A program made the translations under genes and the position numbers. Shown piece after piece: positions 1 through 9,100 of a stretch of DNA of 64,000 nucleotides. The stretch comes from CAYOWK01 sp964407665 (lineage in GTDB: Bacteria > Pseudomonadota > Alphaproteobacteria > Caulobacterales > Hyphomonadaceae). The stretch lies in assembly GCA_964407665.1 (NCBI GenBank), contig CAYOWK010000005.1, positions 67,929-131,928 on the forward strand. Direction: 5' to 3'. Numbering within the stretch: the stretch's first letter is position 1; every line of letters begins with the position of its first letter. The notes beneath the pieces were generated by a model. It made no database searches, was not told the DNA's origin, and was given only the letters and a program-made list of their open reading frames with translations.

Positions 1-133
1 ACAGCACTTCCAGCCAGAACGACGTGATCCGTCCGATCTCGCGCAGTCCGCCCAGCACCGTCCGCCCGATCAGCTGGAAGGGACGGAGGACGACGGGGAC
101 GTCGTCAGGCGTCGCTGCAGTCGTGGCGCTCAT
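1..133 (-). CDS. MlaE-like ABC transporter permease, partial (N-terminus only)
   Basis: This is the first 44 codons of a gene that runs off the left edge of the window. The reading, MSATTAATPDD then PFQLIGRTVLGGLREIGRI, matches the start of MlaE/Ttg2B-type permeases. These form the membrane channel of the Mla system, which moves phospholipids between outer and inner membrane. The ATG at 133 overlaps the alanine racemase stop codon by four bases (ATGA), so the two genes are probably translated from one mRNA. The call rests on the short N-terminal helix pattern only; the core permease domain lies outside the window. Confidence 0.6.
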   Translation of the reverse strand, partial: MSATTAATPDDVPVVLRPFQLIGRTVLGGLREIGRITSFWLEVL

Positions 134-1206
134 GCCTCACCTATGTAGACCCGGCGGACGCGCGATCCGATGCGTGTCAGCAATTCATAGTCGATCGTGG
201 ACATGGCGGCAGCCTGCTCTCCGAGGGGCATCGCCGCCCCGATCAGCTCGACCGGGTCGCCCTGGGTCACGCTGAGACCGGTTACGTCGAGCACCACAAG
301 ATCCATGGAAACGCGGCCGAGGATCGGGCGCTTCTCCCCCTGGATCACGGCATAGCCCCGGTTCGAGGCCGCGCGCAAGAATCCGTCCGCATAGCCGATC
401 CCGATGGTCGCCAGCTGTGTCGGGGCGGTTGCAGCGAAGGAGGCCCCATAGCCCACGGTTTCGCCGGGCCCGATGGTGCGCACCTGCAGGACAGGCGTAC
501 TCAGCGTCAGGACAGTTGCAAGCTGACGGCCTCGAGGCGGGACAGGCCCGCCGCCATACAGCCCGATACCGGGCCTGATTTCCTCGAACGTGTAGTCCGC
601 GCCGAGATAGACGCCCGCCGTGGCCGCAAGGCTGCGGGCGACCCCCGGCCAGAGGCTGGATCCCTCACGGAAGAGGGCGAGCTGGCGCGCGTTCATCGGA
701 TGCCCGGGCTCGTCGCCGCACGCGAGGTGGCTGATGATCCGGACAGGTGGTGTCGAACGCGTGAGATCGGCGGCGGCTGCCCACTCATGCCGCGAAAGGC
801 CGAGACGATTCATGCCGGTATCGAGATGGATCGCTGCATCCGGGCGATCTTCGCCGATCTCCAGCCAGCCCCGCACGTCCTGCATGGAATTGAGGACTGG
901 CTGAAGTTCCGCATCGCGAAATACACCGCTCCCGCCGCCTGCAAAACCATTGAGGACGGCGATCTCGGGCGATGGTCCCAGCGCCGTCCGGAGAGCAGCG
1001 CCCTCCTGCGGCCAGGCCACATAAAAGCGACGGCAGCCAGCTCTTGCGAGCGCGCGGGCCATCGGCGTCGCTCCAAGGCCGTAGCCATCAGCCTTTACAA
1101 CGGCAGCCGCGCTCGCGCCGTGGCCAAGCGCGGCCAGCATCCGCCAGTTGGCGACGACAGCCGCCACATCGATCTTTGCGTCAGAACTGTCCAAGCCGCC
1201 CGCCAT
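130..1206 (-). CDS. alr: Alanine racemase
   Basis: A PLP enzyme of 358 residues that interconverts L- and D-alanine, supplying D-Ala for peptidoglycan. The N-terminal TIM barrel carries the PLP-lysine motif VVKADGYGLG, and the C-terminal beta domain carries the catalytic tyrosine in VGYGASF. HLDTGMNRLG and GRVSMD are further family signatures. The open frame extends upstream to 1317, but the ATG at 1206 (MAGGLDSSDAK) puts the barrel at the usual distance from the N-terminus. The gene overlaps the MlaE-like gene by four bases, an envelope-related pairing. Nothing unusual was seen in the catalytic residues. Confidence 0.93.
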   Translation of the reverse strand: MAGGLDSSDAKIDVAAVVANWRMLAALGHGASAAAVVKADGYGLGATPMARALARAGCRRFYVAWPQEGAALRTALGPSPEIAVLNGFAGGGSGVFRDAELQPVLNSMQDVRGWLEIGEDRPDAAIHLDTGMNRLGLSRHEWAAAADLTRSTPPVRIISHLACGDEPGHPMNARQLALFREGSSLWPGVARSLAATAGVYLGADYTFEEIRPGIGLYGGGPVPPRGRQLATVLTLSTPVLQVRTIGPGETVGYGASFAATAPTQLATIGIGYADGFLRAASNRGYAVIQGEKRPILGRVSMDLVVLDVTGLSVTQGDPVELIGAAMPLGEQAAAMSTIDYELLTRIGSRVRRVYIGEA

Positions 1207-1332
1207 ACCGCTGCGCCAACCTGTTTCCGGATAATTGCGGACAGAACAAGACCAAACGGGAAAATGCCCGCGCGAGGGGTGCGGCGGGTGGGGGCTCTCG
1301 CCCTCTGTTTCCCACACCCGACGCGTCGCTTA

Positions 1333-1557
1333 TGGAAACGGACAGCCCGCTGTCCGTGTTTCCCGCACACGCGGGAATCCAGACTTAACAGCCTGACCAA
1401 ACATACGATTTTCAAAGTCTGGATCCTCGGAGTCGCGAGGACCACGGCCCTGCGGGCCGTTTCCAGAGTGCTGGTTCCAGGGTTTTCCATCCTACAGGAC
1501 GCAGCCGCCCCTAAACTTCCCCGCGCGCCTGTCATGGGAGGGTTCGGGGGCCACCGA
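1333..1557 (+). repeat. Dispersed ~230-bp element, copy 1
   Basis: Starts with the hairpin-forming GGAAACGGACAG, continues through CGCGGGAATCCAGACTTAAC and TTTTCAAAGTCTGGATC, and ends near GGGAGGGTTCGGG. The same ordered blocks recur in the same orientation at 63768-63994. Short inverted pairs (GGACAGC/GCTGTCC and TCCAGACTT/AAGTCTGGA-like) suggest a folded non-coding unit. It carries no reading frame. Boundaries are approximate. Confidence 0.7.
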
Positions 1558-1925
1558 ACTCACGAACGGAAGGCGCCGGTCGGCGCGATTGACCCCGGGC
1601 ACGGGAAATCGGGGAACCCTGGGGGTGCGGAAACTCCAGCGCGCGCGGTTCGGGAATACGGGATTGGGACAATCACCCGGGAGCCCCAGCTCCCGGACGT
1701 AACGCCCTCGCCCTGTACCGGACCGACAAACGACCTGCGGGGCGCGTGGGAACACGCAACCGGCCAGCGCAAGCTGGCAGCTTATACAAGAAGGCGCGTT
1801 CTCACGCGCCCCGGCCTCCCATGCCTGACAGGGCAAAACGGGAGGGGAACGACAGCATCACGGACGGCTTGAGGCCGGTCCGAATGGGGGGACATGTCAA
1901 TGACAGAAAGTAGGCGCGAAGCGCC

Positions 1926-2075
1926 ACCTCCCCCGAGCGGGGGAGGTCGACAGCGCGCAGCGCTGGCGGGTGGGGGTAACGGTGATTGCGCCTCGAACAG
2001 CCGCCAGCGCGAGAGGAGGGACCGCCCCCCTCTGTCGCGGCATGCGCCGCGCCCGGTCCCCCCGCTCGGGGGGAC
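1926..2075. repeat. Pair of inverted GC-rich hairpins
   Basis: Two perfect stem-loops face each other: ACCTCCCC...GGGGAGGT at 1926-1947 and GTCCCCCC-GCTC-GGGGGGAC at 2056-2075. The core CCCCGAGCGGGGG of the first is the reverse complement of the core of the second, so they look like the two ends of one 150-bp palindromic element. It could act as a bidirectional terminator between alr and adh, or be a small dispersed repeat. Confidence 0.5.
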
Positions 2076-2204
2076 GGGCGGCTTCGCCGCCTGTTCCCAT
2101 CAGGCGCTCTCTAGCCCCAGCCTATGCCGGACTTCCCCCCACAGATCGTGACAACCCGCCCGCATCCCGCCATGGTCCAGACCATAAAGACCGGAGACCT
2201 GCCC

Positions 2205-3257
2205 ATGCTCAGCTATGACGTCTGCCAGTGCGGCGCGCCGCTCCAGAGAACCGAGCACGCAACGCCCGAGCCGAAGGGCGCCGAGGTTGTCCTCAGGGTC
2301 ATTGCAGCCGGCGTCTGCCACTCGGACCTCCACATCTGGGATGGCTTCTACGAGATCGGGCAGGGCCAGAAGCTCCAGCTGCTGGATCGCGGCATCAAGC
2401 TGCCGCTCACCATGGGCCACGAGAATGTCGGCGAAGTCGTCACCGTTGGCCCTGACGCCAAGGGCGTGGCCATCGGCGACATCCGCCTCGTCCATCCCTG
2501 GCAGGGATGCGGGGTCTGCAAGGTCTGCCAGCGCGGCGACGAGAACCTCTGCCTCAAGTCCTGCAGCGTCGGCATCCACCGCTCGGGCGGCTTCGCCACG
2601 CACCTGCTGGTTCCGCATCCCCGCTACCTGTTCGACATCGGCGGCATAGCTCCTGAACGCGCCGCGCCGCTGGCCTGCTCCGGCGTCACTGCGTACAGTG
2701 CGTTGAAGAAGGTCTCCGCCACGCTCGCCGATGAACCCGTCGTGATGATCGGCGCTGGCGGCGTCGGGCTGATGGCGCTCGGACTGCACAAGCTGATGGG
2801 CGGCAAGTCCGCCATCGTTGTCGATACCGATCCGGCAAAGCGCGAAGCCGCGCTCGCCGCCGGAGCGTCCCACGTCATCGACGGCCGCGCGCCCGATGTC
2901 ACCGACCAGATCCGCGCCGCCACCGGCGGCGGCAGCTGGGCCACCATCGACTTCGTCGGCGCCGGCCAGACCGTGAAGCTCGGCGTGGACGTCGCGATCA
3001 AGGGCGGCAAGATCATCGTCGTCGGCCTCTTCGGCGGCGACGTCACGGTGCCGACGCCGTTCTTCCCGATCAAGGCGATGTCCATCGACGGATCTTATGT
3101 TGGGAGCCTCACCGAGATCGCCGAACTGCTCGAGCTGGTGAAGGCGAAAGGCGTCCCGCACGTCCCTGTCGCCACGCGCCCGCTCGATCAGGTCAACGCC
3201 GCCCTTGATGATCTGAAGGCCGGGAAGATCGTCGGTCGCGTTGTCGTGACGCCCTGA
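2205..3257 (+). CDS. Zinc-dependent alcohol dehydrogenase (MDR family)
   Basis: A 350-residue medium-chain dehydrogenase that oxidises an alcohol or reduces an aldehyde with NAD(P). The catalytic zinc ligands are in GVCHSDLH and MGHENVGEV. The structural zinc is bound by the four cysteines of GCGVCKVCQRGDENLC. The dinucleotide fold starts at GAGGVGLM. The ATG at 2205 follows a GGAGA ribosome site; an upstream in-frame ATG at 2124 would add a tail without similarity. The stop overlaps the next start by one base (TGATG). Substrate cannot be told from sequence. Confidence 0.88.
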   Translation: MLSYDVCQCGAPLQRTEHATPEPKGAEVVLRVIAAGVCHSDLHIWDGFYEIGQGQKLQLLDRGIKLPLTMGHENVGEVVTVGPDAKGVAIGDIRLVHPWQGCGVCKVCQRGDENLCLKSCSVGIHRSGGFATHLLVPHPRYLFDIGGIAPERAAPLACSGVTAYSALKKVSATLADEPVVMIGAGGVGLMALGLHKLMGGKSAIVVDTDPAKREAALAAGASHVIDGRAPDVTDQIRAATGGGSWATIDFVGAGQTVKLGVDVAIKGGKIIVVGLFGGDVTVPTPFFPIKAMSIDGSYVGSLTEIAELLELVKAKGVPHVPVATRPLDQVNAALDDLKAGKIVGRVVVTP

Positions 3258-4336
3258 TGGAGCAGACAGGCATGGACGCTGTCGTCAAGAACTTCCGGAT
3301 GCAGGCTTACTGGTGCGGCGAGTTCGGCTCGCGCCTGACCTGCCTCCTGTTGCTCAAGGCCGCCGATGACATTGAGGCGGGCGGACCCGTCTCGCGCCTG
3401 TTTGCGGGCTGGTCCGGCAACCCGATGTCGGATGCCGCAGCCCTCCGTCTCGCAGGCGCGCTGCATGCCGCCGTCCTCACGGGCCGGGACCCGGCGCTTG
3501 CGGCGCTCTATCCGGCGTCGAATCCTGACTGGTCGATGGATCGTATCTGGCCCGCGGCGCTTGCCTTCCTTGAGCGCGAGGAAGCGTGGGTGCGCGCATT
3601 TCACGAATCGCCGCCGCAGACCAACGAGACCGGACGCGCGACCGGGCTCACTGCCGCCTTCATGATGCTGGCCGAGCGCGCGCCGCAGCCCTTCCACATG
3701 CTCGAACTCGGCGCGAGCGCCGGGCTCAACCAGAACTGGGACGCCTTCCGCTACACGTATGCGCCATGGGGCAGGGAGGCCTCGATTGGCCCCCTGATTC
3801 CCACCCGTATCGAAGGCGGCTCGCTCCCGGGCTGGCGCGACATCGCCGTTGCCTCACGCGCAGGCTGCGACCAGAACCCCATCGACATCCGCGATCCCGA
3901 CGCCCGCCTCCGGCTGCGCGCCTACATCTGGGCCGACCAGCCAGCCCGGCTGGAGCGGCTCGACGCCGCGCTCGATCTGGCCCTCGCGCGCGGAACAGTG
4001 ATCGACAAGGCCGATGCGGCGGAATGGGTTGCGGCGAAGCTCGACGCGGCACTGCCGCCCGGTCTCACCGTGGTCTACCACTCGGTCTTCTTTCAGTACC
4101 CGCCGCGCGAGACCCGGACCGCCATCACCGCCGCCATCGAGGCGGCCGGAGGCCTTGCAACACCCGACGCCCAGCTCGCCTGGGTGCGGTTCGAGCCTGC
4201 ACCCGTGATTGGTGCGCAGTCTGGGGCGGGGATAGGCATGGTGCTCAACGTTGTGCACTGGGACGGAACTAGCCGGAGCGAAACGACGCTCGCGGATGTC
4301 GATCCCCACGGTCGCTTTCTGGCGTGGCGGGGCTGA
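3257..4336 (+). CDS. DUF2332 family protein
   Basis: A 359-residue protein with the DUF2332 pattern, including HMLELGASAGLNQNWD in the middle and VVYHSVFFQYPP towards the end. The GASAGLN stretch resembles a Rossmann-like loop, but no enzyme activity is established for the family. It overlaps the alcohol dehydrogenase stop by one base and is probably translationally coupled to it. A second ATG 15 bases downstream (3272) is an alternative start. No signal peptide or membrane segment is seen. Confidence 0.8.
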   Translation: MEQTGMDAVVKNFRMQAYWCGEFGSRLTCLLLLKAADDIEAGGPVSRLFAGWSGNPMSDAAALRLAGALHAAVLTGRDPALAALYPASNPDWSMDRIWPAALAFLEREEAWVRAFHESPPQTNETGRATGLTAAFMMLAERAPQPFHMLELGASAGLNQNWDAFRYTYAPWGREASIGPLIPTRIEGGSLPGWRDIAVASRAGCDQNPIDIRDPDARLRLRAYIWADQPARLERLDAALDLALARGTVIDKADAAEWVAAKLDAALPPGLTVVYHSVFFQYPPRETRTAITAAIEAAGGLATPDAQLAWVRFEPAPVIGAQSGAGIGMVLNVVHWDGTSRSETTLADVDPHGRFLAWRG

Positions 4337-5518
4337 TCAGCCGGGCGCGCCCGCCAGCAGGGGTCGCATCGCCTTCGAGACCGCGCCGACCGCGTTTGGT
4401 CCCGGCTCGCCTGCGCAGTTGCTTGCGACCAGGATCGCGGTTCCGGCTTCCGGCGCCACGACGGCCTGCGCGTACCACATCGTGTTCGATCCAGCATGCG
4501 TCAGGACTCGGCCCGCAGCGGGATCGCTCAGGACGCCCCAGCCCAGGGCGTAGTCGCCAGCCGGCGGAGGCGCCTGCAACCGCGCCAGACTGTCTGCCGA
4601 CAGGAAGGCCTGGGCCGGGTCGAGAAACACGCGGATGAATTTTGCCCAGTCCGCCAGTGGCAGGTGGACTGTTCCGGCAGGACCCAGCGCCGGCGGGTTG
4701 TCGGCGCCGGGACCGACTCCAACCGGCTGCAGTTTGGAGAACATGTCAGCGCGGTGGCCCTGCGGAGCGTCGCCGAGCGGGGCCCCGAACCCGGCGCGCG
4801 TTATGCCGAGCGGGTTGAAAACATGTGTCCGGATCGCATCTTCCCAGCTGCCGCCAGTGACACGCTCGATGGCGGCTCCCGCCAGGATATAGTTGGCGTT
4901 GCTGTACTGGAACTGGCCGGGCTTGGCGCCGGGCGCCTTCGTCAGAAAGTCGCGCACGGTATCCGTACGCTGCTCCGGAAGCGACCGGTTGTCGGCCCGT
5001 CTTGCGAGCAGCCAGGTCACGCCCACATCAGACAGGCCGGAGCGATGGGAGAGCAGCTGCTCGATCGTCGTCTCCCGCCAGGCGGCGTCCATCTCTGTGT
5101 CGAGGTCGGGGAACAGGCCGGGCAGGGTGGCGCCCCACGCCGCCCGCCCGGACTCGACCAGCCGGGCATAAAGCGCCGCCGTCATCGCCTTGGTGTCGGA
5201 GCCGATGTGCCAGGGATCATCGACTGTCACCGCCTCCGGCGACCCCACCCGCCGGACCCCCGCCGCCGCCTCGAACACCACCCCGTCCCGGTTGACATAC
5301 GCCCCCGCCAGCCCCGGCGCCCCGGTCTGCCCGGCGACGCTCACCAGCAGATCCCGCAGACTCTGCGCCCCCGAGGGCACCGACCCCGCCTCCACCGGGC
5401 GGCTACCGGGCTCCGGCTCATCCGGCACGCCGTCGACTTCGGCCTTGTTGGGTTCGCCGCAGCTGGCGAGCAGTCCCAGCCCGGCGGCGATTGCGAACCG
5501 GCGGCTGAACACTGTCAT
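4337..5518 (-). CDS. Serine hydrolase lipoprotein (class C beta-lactamase/PBP family)
   Basis: A 393-residue exported lipoprotein. The N-terminus MTVFSRRFAIAAGLGLLASC is a signal peptide ending in a lipobox (LASC). The catalytic SxxK is SDTK in HIGSDTKAM, followed by the YxN motif in YSNANY and a C-terminal LTHAGSN in place of the KTG box. Such proteins include esterases, D-aminopeptidases and penicillin-binding relatives, so the substrate is open. The ATG overlaps the stop of the upstream Lrp gene by four bases, which suggests joint expression. It converges on the DUF2332 gene with no gap. Confidence 0.85.
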   Translation of the reverse strand: MTVFSRRFAIAAGLGLLASCGEPNKAEVDGVPDEPEPGSRPVEAGSVPSGAQSLRDLLVSVAGQTGAPGLAGAYVNRDGVVFEAAAGVRRVGSPEAVTVDDPWHIGSDTKAMTAALYARLVESGRAAWGATLPGLFPDLDTEMDAAWRETTIEQLLSHRSGLSDVGVTWLLARRADNRSLPEQRTDTVRDFLTKAPGAKPGQFQYSNANYILAGAAIERVTGGSWEDAIRTHVFNPLGITRAGFGAPLGDAPQGHRADMFSKLQPVGVGPGADNPPALGPAGTVHLPLADWAKFIRVFLDPAQAFLSADSLARLQAPPPAGDYALGWGVLSDPAAGRVLTHAGSNTMWYAQAVVAPEAGTAILVASNCAGEPGPNAVGAVSKAMRPLLAGAPG

Positions 5519-6018
5519 CTTTCGTAAAGGGTCTGCACGTGCGGGCTGACGAGACCGAGCGGCGCGGCCGTCGTCCGCTTGGCGACATTCACGATGATCC
5601 GTGACTGGATATCGGACACCAGATTCAGCGCCAGCAGTCGGTCGCGCAGGAAGTTGTCGTAGGCGTGCATATCGGTCGTCAGAACGCGCATAACGTAGTC
5701 CACGGCGCCGGTGACGGTCATGCACTCGATGACCTCGGGCCACTTGCGAACGGCGTTCTCGAACTTCTCGAGATTCTCGCGGCTCGGAAGTTGCAGCTTC
5801 ACATTGGCGATCACTTCGAAGCCTAGCCCGAGTTTCTCATGGTTCAGCAGCGTAACGCGCCGTTCTATGATACCCTGTTCTTCAAGGCGCTTGATCCTGC
5901 GCCAGCAGGGGCTGGAGGACAGCCCCACCTTCTCCGCGATCTCCGCTACGGAAAGCGCAGCGTCGCGTTGGATGAGGTCGAGGATGCGCGCATCAATTGC
6001 GTCGAGATCCGTCAGCAT
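5515..6018 (-). CDS. Lrp/AsnC family transcriptional regulator
   Basis: A 167-residue regulator with the N-terminal helix-turn-helix LSVAEIAEKVGLSSSPCWRRI and a C-terminal RAM effector domain (including VTGAVDYVMRVLTTDM). It is divergent from the indolepyruvate oxidoreductase gene, whose substrates come from aromatic amino acids. By the usual logic of divergent Lrp genes it probably controls that gene in response to an amino acid. An 8-bp inverted repeat at 6055-6083 in the intergenic region is a candidate binding site. It is coupled to the downstream serine hydrolase by an ATGA overlap. Confidence 0.93.
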   Translation of the reverse strand: MLTDLDAIDARILDLIQRDAALSVAEIAEKVGLSSSPCWRRIKRLEEQGIIERRVTLLNHEKLGLGFEVIANVKLQLPSRENLEKFENAVRKWPEVIECMTVTGAVDYVMRVLTTDMHAYDNFLRDRLLALNLVSDIQSRIIVNVAKRTTAAPLGLVSPHVQTLYER

Positions 6019-6054
6019 GATTATTGCCGCCTTTGGTCAAAAACAGAGACCCCT

Positions 6055-6083
6055 GTTGCGCAGATCAATACAGAATGCGCAAC
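6055..6083. promoter_or_regulatory. Inverted repeat between Lrp and indolepyruvate oxidoreductase genes
   Basis: GTTGCGCA at 6055-6062 and TGCGCAAC at 6076-6083 form a perfect 8-bp inverted repeat with a 13-base spacer. It lies 37 bases upstream of the Lrp start and 72 bases upstream of the oxidoreductase start. Lrp/AsnC regulators bind such dyads, so this is a candidate operator for the divergent pair. Confidence 0.5.
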
Positions 6084-6154
6084 AATTGGCAACTGCTTTC
6101 CCGTTTTTTGAGGAATAATCACCGCCACAACGCTATCCAGGCGAAGGTCGAGGC

Positions 6155-9100
6155 ATGAAACGTCAAACCGTCACTCTGGACGACAAGTACCTTGCCTCAA
6201 ACGGCAGGGTCTTCATGACCGGCATTCAGGCCCTTGTCCGTCTTCCGATGGATCGCAGGCGCTTGGACGCAGCGCAAGGGCTTAACACCGCTGGCTTCAT
6301 CTCCGGATACCGCGGTTCGCCTCTGGGCGGGTATGATCAGCAACTCTCCGCGGCCGGAAAGCACCTTGAGGCTCATCACATCCGTGTGTGGGAGGGGCTG
6401 AACGAAGACCTCGCCGCCACAGCCGTGTGGGGCTCGCAGCAGGCGCAGGCCTTTCCCGGCGCGCTCTACGACGGTGTGTTCGGCCTCTGGTACGGCAAGG
6501 CGCCCGGCGTCGATCGCACGGGCGACGTCTTCAAGCACGCGAACATGGCCGGCGTGGACCCGAACGGCGGTGTGCTCGCCGTGGCCGGCGACGACCCGAT
6601 GTGCAAATCGTCGACTCTCCCGTCGCAGTCCGAATTCGCATTCGTGGACGCCGAGATACCGGTGCTGGCCCCCGCCAGCATCCAGGAGGTTCTCGATTAT
6701 GGCCTGATCGGCTGGGAGCTCTCGCGCCGCTCCGGCCTCTGGACCGGCCTGATCGCGCTGGCGGACACCATGGACGCGGCCGCCGTTGTCGACGTCACCC
6801 CGGAACGGCTGAATCTCGCGCTTGCGGCGAACCTGCCGCTCGCCGACATCCGCCTGCGGGCCGGCGACACGCCGATGGAGAAAGAGCGGCGCCTGCGTGA
6901 AGTGAAGCTGCCGATGGCGCAGGCCTTTGTGCGTGCGATGGGTCTCGACACTCCGATCCTTGTGTCCCCCAATCCGCGCCTTGGCGTCATCGTTTCCGGC
7001 CAGGCCTCGCGTGATGTCTTCGAAGCCCTGCTGGCGCTGGGCATTTCCTCGAAGGAGGCGGCCAGCCTCGGCCTCTCCATCTTCAAGGTCGGCATGACCT
7101 GGCCGCTGGAGCCCACAGCGATCCGAGACTTCTGCCGCGGCCTGGACCGCGTGCTGGTCATCGAGCACAAGCGCGCGCTCATCGAGCCGCAGCTCAAGTC
7201 GGTTCTCTACGATCTGCCGGACGGCCAGCGCCCGGTTATCGAGGGCAAGCGCGACCGCGATGGGCGCCCGCTCCTGGGGGACACCGCCACGCTGTCCATC
7301 GCGGAGATCGCCGCGGTCATTGCAGACCGCCTTCTCGATCCTGACCGGCGACAGCGGGCAGACGCCTACCTTCGGCAGGTGGGCGCGGCGCCAGCTCCGG
7401 CGCTGACGCCGGACCTCAATGTCCGCAAACCGCACTTCTGTTCTGGCTGCCCGCACAACACTTCGACGCGTGTGCCGGAAGGCTCGCGGGCGCTTGCCGG
7501 GATTGGCTGCCACTACATGGCGACCTTCGAGCCCGAGCGCCGTACAGACATGCACACGCAGATGGGCGGGGAGGGCGTGCCCTGGGTCGGCGCACAGGCC
7601 TTCACCAGCGAAAAGCACATCTTCACCAACCTCGGCGACGGCACCTATTCGCACTCGGGCTCCCTGGCCGTGCGCGCCGCTGTCAGCGGCAAGGCCAATA
7701 TCACCTACAAGATTCTCTACAACGATGCGGTGGCGATGACCGGCGGCCAGCATGTCGAGTCCGGTCTCACCGTCGCTCAGATCGTGCAGCAGATGCACAG
7801 CGAGGGCGTCGCCCGCGTCGTCGTGGTCGCTGACAACCCGATGCGCTACGGCTCCGTCGCCCTGCCAGCCGGGGTCAGGGTTTACCATCGCTCTGAAATG
7901 GACGCGGTCCAGCGCAAGCTCCGCGATACGCCGGGCGTCACCGTGCTGATCTACGATCAGGTGTGCGCCTCGGAGAAGCGCCGCCGCATCAAGCGCGGCA
8001 AGATGGCGGCGCCGGTCAAGCGCGCCTTCATCAATACGGCGGTTTGCGAAGGCTGCGGCGACTGCTCTGTCAAATCGAACTGCCTGTCCGTCGAGCCGGT
8101 CGAGACCGAACTGGGCCGGAAGCGTCAGATCAACCAGTCCACCTGCAACACGGACTATTCCTGCCTTGAAGGGTTCTGCCCCTCGTTCGTCACTGTCTCC
8201 GGCGGCGACCGCAAGAGCGATGCAGAGCGCAAGGCGCCCGTGTTCGACGTGTCGGGGCTTTCCGTTCCTGCGCTGCCGGCAGTGGATGAGGTCTACAACA
8301 TCGTCTTCACCGGCGTTGGCGGTACAGGCGTCACCACCGTCGCCGCCGTGCTCGGAATGGCCGCGCACCTCGACGGTAAGGCAGCCCAGACGCTCGACAA
8401 GACCGGCCTCGCCCAGAAGGGCGGACCCGTCGTCAGCCATGTGCGCATTGCGGTGGAGCCGGAAGACATCAAAGCGACCCAGACCCCTCCGGGCGGCGCT
8501 GACGCCGTGATCGCCTGTGACGCTGTGGTCGCCGCCTCCGGTGATGCGCTGGTGCTCTTCGACAAGGCGCGCACGGGCGTCGCCGCCAATCGCGACATTG
8601 CCCCAACGGCCGAGTTCATCACCAACCGCAATGCGCGCTTCTCCGCGGATCTGCTCGCCTCACGGCTGCGCGCACGTGCGCGGGTGTTCCAGGCAGTGGA
8701 TGCGGAATCGCTCGCCGAGGATCACTGCGGAGATGCGATCTACGCCAACATGATCATGCTGGGAGCAGCCTGGCAGATGGGTCTCGTTCCGGTCAGCGCT
8801 GAGGCGATCCTTGAGGCCAATCGGCTGAACGGGGCCAAGGTCGCCATGAACGCCGCCGCCTTCAACATGGGTCGGCTGGCGGTCGCCTCTCCCGACGCGG
8901 TTCGCTCTTCCATCAAGCGCCCGCAGGCGCCCGTCCTGTCGCTCGACGAAGTGACCGCCCGCCGCGCAGAGCAGCTTGAGGCGTACCAGGACGCCGCATA
9001 CGGCGAGATCTACCGGACGGCGCTCGCCCGCGTCCGCGCCGCCGAGGAAAATCTGGGACTAGGCCACGATCTCTCGATGGCGGTTGCAAAGAACCTCGCC

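Larger units (their letters stand above)
1207..2204. other. 998-bp non-coding region rich in hairpins and repeats
   Basis: No convincing gene lies between alr and the alcohol dehydrogenase; the open frames here have no recognisable domain. It holds one copy of a dispersed element (about 1333-1557), a stretch with small stem-loops at about 1560-1880 (for example GCCAGC/GCTGGC near 1761-1776), and a pair of inverted hairpins at 1926-1947 and 2056-2075. A structured small RNA in 1560-1880 is possible, but no known RNA family could be recognised. Confidence 0.6.

Noticed and set aside
1560..1880. A tmRNA, RNase P RNA or 6S RNA gene
   Set aside because: I looked for the T-loop, proteolysis-tag reading frame and conserved RNase P segments and found none that fit.
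6197..8440. A 747-codon open frame antisense to the indolepyruvate oxidoreductase gene
   Set aside because: The translation has no domain and mirrors the codon pattern of the well-supported gene on the other strand; long antisense frames are common in high-G+C DNA.
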